Part shown: piece after piece, positions 42,576 to 51,851 of the stretch
Numbering within the stretch: position 1 is the first letter of the stretch
Layout: every line of letters begins with the position of its first letter
Source of the DNA: JAXLVB01 sp046329195
GTDB taxonomy: Bacteria; Bacteroidota; Bacteroidia; Cytophagales; Spirosomataceae
Direction of reading: 5' to 3'
NCBI GenBank assembly: GCA_046329195.1
Contig: JAXLVB010000001.1
Span: 1,984,001-2,048,000, forward strand
DNA: 64,000 nt
Translations under genes and position numbers: made by a program
The notes under the pieces: generated by a model
Database searches by the model: none
Told to the model about the DNA's origin: nothing
The model's input: only the letters and a program-made list of their open reading frames with translations

Positions 42576-43109
42576 TCAGGTAAGTCTTTTTCGGAGCTTG
42601 TCAATGCCTCTCGATAGCAGCGACTTGATGGTTCCTTCGGGTTTGTCCAGAATCTGGCTGATTTCTTCGATGCTTTTTTCTTCAAAATACTTGAGCGCAA
42701 TCACCTCTTGGTACTTTACATCAAGACTTTTGAGATGTCGTTGTATTTCACTAAAGTCTTCGTAGTCACGCATTTGCCGTTCGGTCTCCGACTTTTCACG
42801 CTCAAATACTTGATGCAGCACTTGGTCGGCGAGCAAGCCATCGGCAATGCGGCTAAACAGCTCCGGCGAGTACTTGAGCTTGCGGAAATACAGGTTCATC
42901 TCGTTGGTAGCGATTTTGTAGAGCCACGACGAAATAGAATGTCCTTCGTTTCGGTATGATTTTAGGTTCAGAAATGCCTTCAGGAACGTTTCAGCCGATA
43001 CGTCACGGGCCACGTCATAGTCGCCAATACGACGAAACACATACCCAAAAATTTTCGGGTAAAACTCGTCATACACCTGACCGAAAGCGGCAGGGTCGTT
43101 GGTGAGCAT
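42576..43109 (-). CDS. ECF-type RNA polymerase sigma factor
   Basis: 177 residues from ATG 43109; a TTG at 43148 would add 13 residues. Region 2 is DPAAFGQVYDEFYPKIFGYVFRRIGD...DVSAETFLKAFLNLKSY...SWLYKIATNEMNLYFRK, and region 4 is LDVKYQEVIALKYFEEKSIEEISQILDKPEGTIKSLLSRGIDKLRKRL. It is the first gene of a four-gene unit with three membrane proteins, spaced 2 bp, 2 bp and 52 bp, indicating a membrane-stress or envelope signal response. The target promoter was not identified. Confidence 0.9.
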   Translation of the reverse strand: MLTNDPAAFGQVYDEFYPKIFGYVFRRIGDYDVARDVSAETFLKAFLNLKSYRNEGHSISSWLYKIATNEMNLYFRKLKYSPELFSRIADGLLADQVLHQVFEREKSETERQMRDYEDFSEIQRHLKSLDVKYQEVIALKYFEEKSIEEISQILDKPEGTIKSLLSRGIDKLRKRLT

Positions 43110-43325
43110 AGGCTGGGTTTCTGTGTTGATGGGTAGCTCCAAAATCAATTAGCTGAACTTCAAAGCTATAATACACAAACCTCCCCAAAGTTGCAGGATA
43201 GCGAAAAAAGTTTTTGGAAAGAGGAGTAGCAATGATTTTTTGAATTATCTTGTCGAAGGGATTAGATATTGAATTTATCACCCTAACAACAAACACGCTA
43301 TTTTGGCTAATCCAAGTTTCCACGT

Positions 43326-43760
43326 ATGAAAACCGCCTATTGTACCCTTCTTTTATTGGCTACGTTAGTGGCTTGTAATCAGCCCTCTAAGCCTAAAACT
43401 GATGCTCCCATCACGCAGCAAAATGACGTAAAGATAGTTCCGATATTCACCTTTAAAGAAGTCAAAAAACAACCTGACGATGGCCTGCCGCATGTAGAGG
43501 TGAGCCTACAGCTGGGCGAAAAGACCATTCGGGTAGCTGACGTAAACGCCTGCGAAACCATTCAACAAGAAAATTATGCCCAGTACGAGATACCGTCGGA
43601 GGCGCTGGCAGCCTGTGGGGGCTGGTATGCAGGGGCGGGGGATTATTTTTATATAACTGAAAACGCCACCCACTGGCTGGTGATGCAGGGCTGGCAAGAT
43701 GAACAACAAGCCGATAAAGGCTATCACTATAGTCAGAAAATCAGTGTAGCCAAAAAATAA
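43326..43760 (+). CDS. Small lipoprotein of unknown function
   Basis: 144 residues with a lipoprotein signal MKTAYCTLLLLATLVAC (lipobox LVAC, Cys17). The mature part has a Pro/Gln/Lys-rich linker, then FTFKEVKKQPDDGLPHVEVSLQLGEKTIRVADVNACETI and two further Cys. No family is recognised. It is divergent from the sigma-factor unit and convergent with the SDR gene. Confidence 0.65.
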   Translation: MKTAYCTLLLLATLVACNQPSKPKTDAPITQQNDVKIVPIFTFKEVKKQPDDGLPHVEVSLQLGEKTIRVADVNACETIQQENYAQYEIPSEALAACGGWYAGAGDYFYITENATHWLVMQGWQDEQQADKGYHYSQKISVAKK

Positions 43761-43814
43761 AATAGGTCAAAAGGTTTTAAAATACCCTCTAACTGAAATT
43801 AGATAGTTACCAAG

Positions 43815-44621
43815 CTACCGCTGGTGTTGCGTGAATCCACCCATGACTTGCTCCATGATTTTGATTTTGACAAACCGAGGTACTGTTCGGAGGCTATAAA
43901 CCAGTACTTTGGAGAGCAGCCCTGGAATTACGTTGGTTTGGCGCCCCAGTGCCTTCAAGATAGGTACTCCCAATTGTTGAGGCGGTATCGAACGTCCCAT
44001 GCGCATGTTGGCTCGTTGCCCAAAGCCACTCTCTACAGGCCCAGGGGCAGCTGCTAAAATAGACACTCCAAACGGTTGAAGCTCTACAGCAAGTGCTTCG
44101 GCAAACGACTGAATATAAGCTTTGGTAGCTGCATAGTGAGCCGCATAGGGTACGCCCTGAAAAGCCACTAAGGAGCTTAGAAAAATGATGCCACCACGAC
44201 GCTGCTGTTTGAATTGTTGAGCAAAATAATGCGTAAGCGACAGCACCGCTTCGCAATTGACCCGAAGCATATTGATTTCTGTGTGTAGCGAAGCCCCTAC
44301 AAACGAGCCTGATGTACCAAAACCTGCATTATTGATTAATAAGCCAACGTTTAAGCCTTGAGCTGATTGAATGATTTGTTCAACTCCCTGACTTTCAGAT
44401 AAATCAGCTACTACAGCCTTGATTTGATTGGTAGGGGTGTTCAATTGCTGCTCCACTACTCGCAAGGGTTCGGCATCTCTTGCGTTGATAATGAGGTTAA
44501 AACCTGCTGCTACCAACTGAGTAGCCAATTCGAGTCCAATGCCCGACGATGCTCCTGTTACGATAGCCCATTCGCCAAATTTGCTCTTTAATCGTTGTTG
44601 TTCGCTCTCCAAAAGTTTCAT
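43815..44621 (-). CDS. Short-chain dehydrogenase/reductase
   Basis: 268 residues with the classical SDR pattern: TGASSGIG (22-29) for NADP(H), NNAG (97-100), catalytic S149/S150 in FLSSLV, Y163 and K167 in YAATK, and APGPVESGF downstream. It resembles the YqjQ/DltE-like SDR group that acts on acyl or carbonyl substrates. It follows the divergent-looking Crp-type regulator gene by 67 bp on the same strand, so they may form a unit. Substrate unknown. Confidence 0.88.
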   Translation of the reverse strand: MKLLESEQQRLKSKFGEWAIVTGASSGIGLELATQLVAAGFNLIINARDAEPLRVVEQQLNTPTNQIKAVVADLSESQGVEQIIQSAQGLNVGLLINNAGFGTSGSFVGASLHTEINMLRVNCEAVLSLTHYFAQQFKQQRRGGIIFLSSLVAFQGVPYAAHYAATKAYIQSFAEALAVELQPFGVSILAAAPGPVESGFGQRANMRMGRSIPPQQLGVPILKALGRQTNVIPGLLSKVLVYSLRTVPRFVKIKIMEQVMGGFTQHQR

Positions 44622-44688
44622 CTGAACTGGTGTTTAGTTTTGGATGCAAAGCTAAAGACGTAAGTAGCCTCAGAACGATAACAAATGT

Positions 44689-45267
44689 TTATACTTTGGG
44701 GATAGCGGCCTTTTTTAATCGGCTCAAATGAACAGGGGTAATCCCTAAGTACGAGGCTATCATGTGTTGCGGCACTCGGTTATGAATATTGGGGAATACT
44801 TCTGTGATGCTATCGTAGCGTTCTTTGGGGCTGCGAGCGTACAGGTTTTTCAGGCGATTATCTTGATAAATAAAATAAAACTCTGCAATCAACCTGCCCA
44901 AGCGGTCGCCTTGAGGTAGATGTTTATAGCCCCAGTCCACAGCGGCTCTTGGTAGGACTACCAGCTCGGTTTCTTCTTCGGTCTGAAGCGTGTAGAGCGA
45001 GGGTTGTTGGAGAATAAAGGCCGAATAGTCAGCAATAAACTGATGTTCGAGAGCAAAGTGAAGCGAGTGTTCTGTACCAGTTTGGTCAACCACAATGACC
45101 CGAATGAGTCCTTTGTTGATAAAAAAGATTTCGTTTGGGATACTCCCCGGGCGACTTAGTACTTCATGCCGCTTGCATTTTTTGATAAAACATGGATGCA
45201 GAAGTGCGTTGAGTTCGTCGTCCGAAATCTCAATCATCTGCCGAATCACCTGCCTGATTTGTTGCAT
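44689..45267 (-). CDS. Crp/Fnr family transcriptional regulator
   Basis: 192 residues with a cNMP-binding beta-barrel (EVLSRPGSIPNEIFFINKGLIRVIVVDQTGTEHSLHFALEHQFIADY) and a C-terminal helix-turn-helix (VPQHMIASYLGITPVHLSRLKKA). No Fe-S cysteine cluster is visible, so it is not an Fnr-type oxygen sensor. It is the short Bacteroidota form of this family. It lies 17 bp from the DUF3267 gene and upstream of the SDR gene. Confidence 0.88.
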   Translation of the reverse strand: MQQIRQVIRQMIEISDDELNALLHPCFIKKCKRHEVLSRPGSIPNEIFFINKGLIRVIVVDQTGTEHSLHFALEHQFIADYSAFILQQPSLYTLQTEEETELVVLPRAAVDWGYKHLPQGDRLGRLIAEFYFIYQDNRLKNLYARSPKERYDSITEVFPNIHNRVPQHMIASYLGITPVHLSRLKKAAIPKV

Positions 45268-45284
45268 ACTGGCTTTTGTGGAGG

Positions 45285-45911
45285 TTAAGCACTTTCTTTC
45301 CCATAAAAGTAAGAGATATGATGCTCAATGTCATCGTAAGTTACGAGTTGCTTACCTCGATGAAAATCAAAATAGCTCAGGAGGCCAAAATCGCCAGAAC
45401 ACATGGCTGTGTGTGCCAACAAAGTAGCTAATACGGTCAGTGTCCATTGTGGAGGCACTACCAAGGCTAGCAACACAAGCCCTGTAGTAATAGCCACAAA
45501 GGGCGCCAATGCCACCACTCGAAACTCTTTGCGGTTGGCCACAAACTTGTCAGCAAGAGCCATGAAGTAAAACTTCTTGAGATTGGCATCGTACGAAGTA
45601 TTGGATGCACCTTGGCTTTTGTAGGCCAATACATGGATGTATTCGTGCAAGGGTAGCAACAAAAAAGCCAGCGCAATCCCATAGCTAAAATGAGTAAATC
45701 GAACACCAATATCATAACTTGGCGAACTAAAGTCCACCATGAAATAGTAGCCAATCAAACCAAACAGCAAGAAATTACACAGGTAATAGGCTCTCGAAAA
45801 TAAGGTCGGCTTTTTGAGGTAGGTTCGGATAAATGGTACTAATTCTTGATGCCCCAGTTTATCAAGCAAATGATAGCCATTGGCTTCTAATTCTTCTGGT
45901 CGGAGGTTCAT
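45285..45911 (-). CDS. DUF3267-type membrane zinc metalloprotease-like protein
   Basis: 208 residues with about four membrane helices. The zinc-binding HExxH is H89-E90-Y-I-H93 (LLPLHEYIHVLAYKSQGA), and CSGDFGLLSYF near 172-182 could give the third ligand. This is the DUF3267 pattern, related to site-2-protease-like zincins. The function is not established for the family. It is followed by the Crp-type regulator 17 bp away. Confidence 0.75.
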   Translation of the reverse strand: MNLRPEELEANGYHLLDKLGHQELVPFIRTYLKKPTLFSRAYYLCNFLLFGLIGYYFMVDFSSPSYDIGVRFTHFSYGIALAFLLLPLHEYIHVLAYKSQGASNTSYDANLKKFYFMALADKFVANRKEFRVVALAPFVAITTGLVLLALVVPPQWTLTVLATLLAHTAMCSGDFGLLSYFDFHRGKQLVTYDDIEHHISYFYGKESA

Positions 45912-46051
45912 ACGCAGGCAGCAAATTGTTCAAAAGTACTCGAAGAGACCCAATACACCGCCTTAACCAAGAAGCATTATGCATGGTTTTCAATCATTCG
46001 TATTTTTAACAAGAATTTAACAAAGGAGAATAAAAAGTTGAACATTTGAGC

Positions 46052-46972
46052 CTACTTTACATATTGAATCAAGTAAATAGCTTGGCGATAACCAACCACA
46101 AGGTTATCATTGGCTAAAGAAAAGAAACCATCTGGAGCAAAGTGGAGTGCAACGTTTTTGACTAAGAAATTAGCAGCTTTCGTACCGTTTTGTACTTTGA
46201 CAGCATAATCATCCGACGATGTTTTGCCCACACTGAAGTCATCAGCCACACTACTGGTGTGTTTTTTGTTCCAACACGTTAGGCTAACGGCACCGTCTTG
46301 AGCGGTCTGCCCTTCTTTATTTAACGAAACAGGGGTAGCATTTTTTCGCCATTCCATCCAATTGATCTTTCCAGAGTAGGGCATATTCATCAAATCATAA
46401 AAGGCATATTCGCCCTCATGATTGAGGAGTACGTAGTGATAGCCTTCAAGTTGGATACCATAAAGCGCCTGTCCGTCGGTGGGGAGTAGTTGTTGAACAA
46501 ACTGCTTGTATTGCTGCTCTATGTTTTGATACGATTCATTCGGGTTGCTTTTTTTGGGGTAGTTCATCAACATGAAAAACTTCCAAAATTTATACGTAAA
46601 ATTTTGAGTATCAATCATGTAAATCATACTACCGTTTTGTAGTAGTAAGCCTTGGTTGCCGTAGCAAAATTCATAGTCATGCACGCCTTTTTCGGTCGTA
46701 ATACCCGCCAACTTCTGTTGGAGCAATCGGCCGTCTTGTCCAAACACCAAAAAATGATACTCGGTGTCGTAAGTGAGCACATAGATAGCTTGTTTGTCTT
46801 TGGAGACGATAAACGAAACGACTTCTTGCTGGGCAGGAATGGGCAGTTTTTTGATAGAGACGGCGGTGTTGTCGGTGGCTGGAAATACAGGAAGTTGATC
46901 AGTGGCGGAACCACAGCCCAATAGTGATAAAAATGTACTAAGCATAACAACAACAATAGTGAAAGACTTCAT
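46052..46972 (-). CDS. Lipoprotein of unknown function with propeller-like repeats
   Basis: 306 residues with a lipoprotein signal ending LSLLGC. The mature part has beta-strand segments of the type QEVVSFIVSKDKQAIYVLTYDTEYHFLVFGQDGRLLQQ and FAPDGFFSLANDNLVVGYRQAIYLIQYVK, as in small WD40/NHL-like propellers, but no named family is recognised. It is probably anchored in the outer membrane or periplasmic face. It stands alone, 36 bp upstream of nothing obviously related (a GNAT gene precedes it). Confidence 0.6.
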   Translation of the reverse strand: MKSFTIVVVMLSTFLSLLGCGSATDQLPVFPATDNTAVSIKKLPIPAQQEVVSFIVSKDKQAIYVLTYDTEYHFLVFGQDGRLLQQKLAGITTEKGVHDYEFCYGNQGLLLQNGSMIYMIDTQNFTYKFWKFFMLMNYPKKSNPNESYQNIEQQYKQFVQQLLPTDGQALYGIQLEGYHYVLLNHEGEYAFYDLMNMPYSGKINWMEWRKNATPVSLNKEGQTAQDGAVSLTCWNKKHTSSVADDFSVGKTSSDDYAVKVQNGTKAANFLVKNVALHFAPDGFFSLANDNLVVGYRQAIYLIQYVK

Positions 46973-47008
46973 ACTGGGGTAGGATTGGTGTAGAATGGCT
47001 TGAAAAAT

Positions 47009-47467
47009 TTAGGAAATCGGAGATGTTTGGATGTATTCCCATTCCCAGACGTCACCGTCTTCGTCGTCCCAAACGGTTCCGAGCAGTACGAACCCATTTT
47101 TTTGAAGCAAACGAGCCGAAAAATTTAGTTCTGGCAAGGTACGTGCAGTCACTCGCACCGAAGGGTCGGTACGAAGCGAAAGCTCTACTAAGGCACGGCA
47201 AATCTGAGTACCAATACCTTTTTGCTGATGCTCAGGCTCTACTCCGTAAGCAATTTCGACTTTCCCGTTGACAGGAGCACCCTTGAAAGCGGCAGAGCCT
47301 ACGAGTTGCTCGTCGAGTTCGACAAAATAGCCAGTCCAAGGAGGTTGGTAGCCAATTCTTGCAAAAAAAGCGATGGTCTGTTCCAAGACCTCTTGGTTGT
47401 AAGGATGCTGCCGAAAACGTTGATTCGATTCGAGGTCGGCACCGATAGGGAGTAGTTGAAGAGACAT
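47009..47467 (-). CDS. GNAT family N-acetyltransferase
   Basis: 152 residues with the GNAT core: YFVELDEQLVGSAAFKGAP, VEIAYGVEPEHQQKGIGTQICRALVE (acetyl-CoA pyrophosphate loop QQKGIGT) and the C-terminal NFSARLLQKNGFVLLGTVWDDEDGDVWEWEY. This looks like the RimJ/RimL-type branch. Substrate unknown. The start is 6 bp after the stop of the DKNYY lipoprotein gene. Confidence 0.88.
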   Translation of the reverse strand: MSLQLLPIGADLESNQRFRQHPYNQEVLEQTIAFFARIGYQPPWTGYFVELDEQLVGSAAFKGAPVNGKVEIAYGVEPEHQQKGIGTQICRALVELSLRTDPSVRVTARTLPELNFSARLLQKNGFVLLGTVWDDEDGDVWEWEYIQTSPIS

Positions 47468-47473
47468 AGTAGA

Positions 47474-48283
47474 TTACTTAATTTGAGTTCCTTGATAAAT
47501 ATGATATTTGTCTTTACCTCCAAGACTGTCATTTTCCTCAAACGTGGCAGGGTCGGCACCTGGTACTTGCTGCTCTTGATAGTACACGTGATTTTTGTCT
47601 TTGGCGTACCATTTTTTTAAGGGTTTAAAAGTGGCAAGGTCGGCGTTGGGTAGCAGAATCCACTTGGTGTTTTGCCCCATAGATAGCACCCAAACGGCTT
47701 TTTTGTCCTTAAAATACAAGTCGGATAGTTTCACAAAACTCGCTCCATCTACTTGCTCAAGTGGCTGATGCCGAAAATAAACGTATCGTTTATCATAGGC
47801 CAAATAGTAGCCATTAAACATCGGTACAAACCGAAAACTGGCAGGGTCGGCACCCTCAATCACCTCGTTAGAATACGTGTAAACTCGCTGGCTATCACGA
47901 GCATAAACGATACCCTCGGCGGTAACGTTATGGGGCGTTTCGTTAGGGTTAGTTATAATTTCAAAATGGGCTGCGTCGTCTGTAACGAGTGTGGAGCCAA
48001 TATACCCATGCCGCTTGTCTTTTGAGAAAACCCCACCTAACAATACAAAACTGGCAGGGTCGGCGGCTGGTATCACATCAGTCCGTAAAAAAACATGACT
48101 TTTGTCTTTCCCATAGTCGTTGTTGAGGCTTTCAAACGAGTCAGCGTCTGCGTCGGACACGACCTTCTTTTGTGCTGGAAAACCACTGAAATGCACTACG
48201 TTGCCGTTTTCGACGTGATAGCCACTCTTCCAGCCATCGGAGCAGCTGACGAGCAAGAAACCCATAAAAATGAACCGTAACAT
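47474..48283 (-). CDS. DKNYY-repeat lipoprotein
   Basis: 269 residues with a lipoprotein signal MLRFIFMGFLLVSC. The mature part consists of repeated units of the DKNYY type: YGKDKSHVFLR, FSKDKRHGYIG, YARDSQRVYTY, LAYDKRYVYFR, YFKDKKAVWVL, YAKDKNHVYYQ and LGGKDKYHIYQ, each followed by ADPASF-like segments. These beta repeats occur in surface lipoproteins of unknown function. It is co-oriented with the GNAT gene 6 bp downstream. Confidence 0.85.
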   Translation of the reverse strand: MLRFIFMGFLLVSCSDGWKSGYHVENGNVVHFSGFPAQKKVVSDADADSFESLNNDYGKDKSHVFLRTDVIPAADPASFVLLGGVFSKDKRHGYIGSTLVTDDAAHFEIITNPNETPHNVTAEGIVYARDSQRVYTYSNEVIEGADPASFRFVPMFNGYYLAYDKRYVYFRHQPLEQVDGASFVKLSDLYFKDKKAVWVLSMGQNTKWILLPNADLATFKPLKKWYAKDKNHVYYQEQQVPGADPATFEENDSLGGKDKYHIYQGTQIK

Positions 48284-48391
48284 ATCTTTTCTGTGTCTGA
48301 ATTGGATGCCTAAGTATCAAAATTAGTACATTCAAAACACGGCTTTATGGTTAACTGAGTAAACGGCACTTGGAGTTATTAAACGGTTTGG

Positions 48392-49384
48392 CTACCACAG
48401 GTTAGCCCACCCTTTTGATGAATAACCGTGTAGCTGAGTACCTACTTTTTCTAAAATCAATACTTCTGCTTTTTCTTTTTTGACGAGACGTAAGGCTTTT
48501 TTGATAGGCAACATACAACAAGCAGTGGAGAGCCAATCGGCTTGAGCAGCATCTTGAGCTACTACGGTGACTTGCCGTTGATTGGTAAGACCCAGCCCCG
48601 TTTGTGGATTCACAATGTGCGAATACCGAACCCCTTGAATTTCAACAAATTGATACACATCACCTGAAGTAGAAATGGACTTGTTGTGGAGACTTAAAAG
48701 CTTATCTATGAGTTGATTAGATGGGTTAGGTGCCTGCACTCCAACAAGCCAGCCTTGTTTGTTAGGAGGAGCATCGCCAATAGCCATATTACCTGCTGCA
48801 TCACACAAGACTTGCCTAAAACCTGCCTTTTGCATGATTTCTAACATACGCTGAGCGGCGTATCCTTTGCCAATACCACCTAAGTCAAGCAAGGTGTTGG
48901 GGCGTTTTAATTGGATACGACGAGCCGCAGGCTGAAGTAATAAATAAGCTGAACTCACCCCAGCCAAGGCGTTTTGTAGGGTGTTGGCATCAGGAAGTTG
49001 TTTCGTTTTGCGATAACTTCGCCAGAGCCGAGTGAGGGCTCCTACGGTTACGTCAAAAGCACCGTGGCTTTTTTTCCAAGCTGTTTTAGAAAGGCTCAAT
49101 ATATCAAACAGCGCCGCTGAGGTAATGATCCATTGCCCTTTACCAGCCGTTTGACTCAGGCGAGAGAGCTCGGAGTTGGGCAGGTAATCACTAAAAATCA
49201 GATTGAGCGAGTCCACCGCCTCAAACGCCTTTTGGGCAGCCTGTGCAGCTTGAAGCGAATCAGTGGTATAGACCTGAATCGTAAACACCGAGCCCATTTT
49301 GGGCTGTCTAAACACCAACTTTTGAGGCTGTGCTAGGGCTCCTACGCAACACAAATAATAACAAAGGCAGATTAGTTTTTGCAT
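48392..49384 (-). CDS. apbE: Exported FAD:protein FMN transferase
   Basis: 330 residues from ATG 49384, which gives signal peptide MQKLICLCYYLCCVGALAQ; a more distal start would bury it. ApbE segments include MGSVFTIQVYT, HGAFDVTVGALTRLWR, LLDLGGIGKGYAAQRM, VLCDAAGNMAIGD, SISTSGDVYQ and SHIVNPQTG. The enzyme transfers FMN from FAD to Ser/Thr of target flavoproteins in the periplasm. It is divergent from a TonB-dependent receptor gene; their coding regions are 39 bp apart, so the promoters must be very short or overlap. Candidate targets are not in the window. Confidence 0.93.
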   Translation of the reverse strand: MQKLICLCYYLCCVGALAQPQKLVFRQPKMGSVFTIQVYTTDSLQAAQAAQKAFEAVDSLNLIFSDYLPNSELSRLSQTAGKGQWIITSAALFDILSLSKTAWKKSHGAFDVTVGALTRLWRSYRKTKQLPDANTLQNALAGVSSAYLLLQPAARRIQLKRPNTLLDLGGIGKGYAAQRMLEIMQKAGFRQVLCDAAGNMAIGDAPPNKQGWLVGVQAPNPSNQLIDKLLSLHNKSISTSGDVYQFVEIQGVRYSHIVNPQTGLGLTNQRQVTVVAQDAAQADWLSTACCMLPIKKALRLVKKEKAEVLILEKVGTQLHGYSSKGWANLW

Positions 49385-49423
49385 GAAACTTTCAGAACTT
49401 TGCCAAATATACTCGTTCAAGCC

Positions 49424-51469
49424 ATGCGATATTGTTTGCTCCTGTTTTTGGGATGTTCTTTTGGGTCACTTTTTGCACAAACCGACACTGCCCAAGTGCG
49501 CTTGTTGGCTCCGGTCACCGTTACGAGTGGACGACTACCTATTCGTGAAACCCGCCTTCCAGCTGCTCTTACTGTGATAGATGGTTTTCGGATTCAGGCG
49601 GGGCAGGCTCAGTTGTCATTGCATGAGTCGCTGGGAGCCGTGGCGGGATTATGGGCCATGAATCCTGATAATTATGCTCAAGATTTACGTATTTCGGTTC
49701 GAGGCTTTGGGGCTCGGGCTGCCTTCGGGATTCGGGGGATTCGAGTCTTGGTAGATGGCATTCCAGAATCTACGCCCGACGGCCAAGCCGACGTGGATAA
49801 CCTCGACCCCAGTGCTTTGCGACGAATGGAGGTGATGCGAGGACCTGCTTCTGGATTGTATGGCAATGCCGCAGGAGGCGTGCTGTCACTGCAAACCCAA
49901 AACGCCGAAGACATCCCTTTGGCCGAGGCACAACTGCTTCAAGGTGCTTATGGCTTCAAAGGTTACAAATTTAGATCAGGGTTTCAGAAAAATAAATTTA
50001 GCTCTGTCCTGACCTTGTCTCGCAACGAAACCGATGGCTTTCGGCAACACAGCCGCATGGAAAACCTAATCCTAAATGCCAAAGTAGGTTACGCTTTCGA
50101 CTCGCTGACTCGGCTCTCGTTGTTGTTTAATTATGGCTACAGCCCCCAAGCCGATGACCCCGGCGGACTGACACAAGCACAAGTGAACGAAAACCGTCAG
50201 CAGGCTTCGGCTAACAACTTGAAGTTCAACACTGGCGAGGCAGTAGAGCAAGGGCGTTTGGGGCTGGTTTTTGAGAAAAAAATGGGTAAACACCAGTTGT
50301 TTACACGGGCTTTTATGACTAAGCGGCAGTTAGATAACTTGCTGGCTTTTGAAGCTGCTGGAGCAGGTCAACTCAACCGTACGTTTTCGGGTGGAAGCGT
50401 TCAATACACCTTTTCGGAACCATTACCTAATGGAATCTATCGGGTCAAGGTAGGGTTTGATGTTGAAAACCAGGAAGATAGACGACAACGCTTTGATAAT
50501 AAAATTACCTCAAGAGGCAAACAAACTCTCGACCAATTAGAACGCTTTCAGAACGTAGCAGGCTTTGTGACCCAAGAACTTGAGCTACGAGAAAAACTCA
50601 CCGTACTGGCAGGGCTTCGGTTCGATGCCATTCGGATGAGCGTAACCGACCAGTTCTTATCAGACGGCGACCAGTCAGGCGAAAAGCGATTCACTCGTTT
50701 CAATCCAACACTGGGAGCTTCGTACGGCGTATCCCCAGCGCTGAATCTCTACACCAATCTGTCGAGCAGTTTTGAAACCCCCACACTCAGTGAATTATCC
50801 AACAATCCATCAGGCACAGGAGGCTTCAATCCAGACTTGGCACCACAGCGAGCCGTCAACTACGAAATCGGCCTCAAGAGTAACATCCAAAACCGAATTC
50901 GGTTTGACCTTGCACTTTTTCAAGTCAACGTCAAAGACGAATTGGTGCCATTTCAACTACAGGCTTTTCCGGGTAGGGTGTTTTATCGAAACGCTGGTGC
51001 TTCTCAACGCCGAGGTATCGAAACAAGCCTGAGTGCTTCGTTGGCCAAAGGCTTGGTCTTTTTTGGAAACTATACATACTCGCATTTTATCTACCAGTCG
51101 TACCAAACCACCGCCGGAACTTTTGATGGCAATACCTTACCAGGCATACCCAAGCACCTTTGGTATGACGAATTGCGGTATTTCAGACCTACGGGTTTTT
51201 TCGGAATCGTTCAGTTACGTCACGCCGGCGAACTCTTTGCCGACGACGCCAACACCTCGGTGAGCCCGGGCTATACCTTGCTTAATCTGCGTGCAGGGTA
51301 TCAGCTCAAAATCAGCAAATTACAAGTAGAGTTTTTTGGAGGAGCCAACAACGTATTCGATGTAATCTATACTAATAACGTACAGATTAACGCTGCTGCA
51401 GGGCGGTATTTTGAACCTGCGATGGGGCGAAACGCCTATGTGGGAGTGCGAGTAGGGGTAGGTAAATAA
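49424..51469 (+). CDS. TonB-dependent outer-membrane receptor
   Basis: 681 residues from ATG 49424, giving signal peptide MRYCLLLFLGCSFGSLFAQ. The plug domain has APVTVTSGRLP (TonB-box-like start), LRISVRGFGARAAFGIRGIRVLVDGIPESTPDGQADVDNLDPSALRRMEVMRGPASGLYGNAAGGVL, and the barrel ends LQVEFFGGANNVFDVIYTNN with a terminal aromatic-poor strand. There is no carboxypeptidase-like N-terminal extension, so it is not SusC-like but of the siderophore/iron complex receptor type. It is divergent from apbE. The ligand is unknown; iron chelates are most likely. Confidence 0.9.
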   Translation: MRYCLLLFLGCSFGSLFAQTDTAQVRLLAPVTVTSGRLPIRETRLPAALTVIDGFRIQAGQAQLSLHESLGAVAGLWAMNPDNYAQDLRISVRGFGARAAFGIRGIRVLVDGIPESTPDGQADVDNLDPSALRRMEVMRGPASGLYGNAAGGVLSLQTQNAEDIPLAEAQLLQGAYGFKGYKFRSGFQKNKFSSVLTLSRNETDGFRQHSRMENLILNAKVGYAFDSLTRLSLLFNYGYSPQADDPGGLTQAQVNENRQQASANNLKFNTGEAVEQGRLGLVFEKKMGKHQLFTRAFMTKRQLDNLLAFEAAGAGQLNRTFSGGSVQYTFSEPLPNGIYRVKVGFDVENQEDRRQRFDNKITSRGKQTLDQLERFQNVAGFVTQELELREKLTVLAGLRFDAIRMSVTDQFLSDGDQSGEKRFTRFNPTLGASYGVSPALNLYTNLSSSFETPTLSELSNNPSGTGGFNPDLAPQRAVNYEIGLKSNIQNRIRFDLALFQVNVKDELVPFQLQAFPGRVFYRNAGASQRRGIETSLSASLAKGLVFFGNYTYSHFIYQSYQTTAGTFDGNTLPGIPKHLWYDELRYFRPTGFFGIVQLRHAGELFADDANTSVSPGYTLLNLRAGYQLKISKLQVEFFGGANNVFDVIYTNNVQINAAAGRYFEPAMGRNAYVGVRVGVGK

Positions 51470-51496
51470 AAATGCCCTGCGGTGGGCAGGGCATTT
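51470..51496. terminator. Bidirectional terminator between the TonB receptor and cytochrome c genes
   Basis: AAATGCCCTGC (51470-51480), loop GGTGG, GCAGGGCATTT (51486-51496): an 11-bp perfect stem with A/T ends on both sides, placed between two convergent genes. Confidence 0.85.
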
Positions 51497-51506
51497 GAGG
51501 TAGTGC

Positions 51507-51851
51507 TTATTTTTTCTTAGGAGCCAGCGAGATAATCCAATTGGCAATCTTAAGAGCATCTTCTTTCGGAACCTGAGTCATCGGTGCCATCGGAGGGTAG
51601 CCAGGCCAGTTACTCGGCTTTGGTTTGTAGATTAACTCCACAATCTGGTCTGCTTTGTATTTTTTCTTGGCAACTTCGGTGTAAGCAGGTCCTACCAATT
51701 TTTGGTCAACTTTGTGACAAGTCAAGCAGATGTGTTTTTTCAACAAAGCATCTACGTCGGCTGGAGGTGTAGTTTGGGCGCTCACTTGGTTGGCTGCCAC
51801 AATGGCAACCGAGAAGGTAGCAGCGGCAAAGAGGTTTTTCAACTTGCTCAT
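51507..51851 (-). CDS. Small periplasmic cytochrome c
   Basis: 114 residues with a signal peptide (cleavage near NQVSAQ, residue 26). The heme site is C42-L-T-C45-H46 (HICLTCHKVDQKLVGPAY), and M88 or M91 in PPMAPM gives the sixth ligand. This matches class I c-type cytochromes such as c551/c552. It would carry electrons in the periplasm. It stands alone, converging on the TonB receptor gene. Confidence 0.92.
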   Translation of the reverse strand: MSKLKNLFAAATFSVAIVAANQVSAQTTPPADVDALLKKHICLTCHKVDQKLVGPAYTEVAKKKYKADQIVELIYKPKPSNWPGYPPMAPMTQVPKEDALKIANWIISLAPKKK

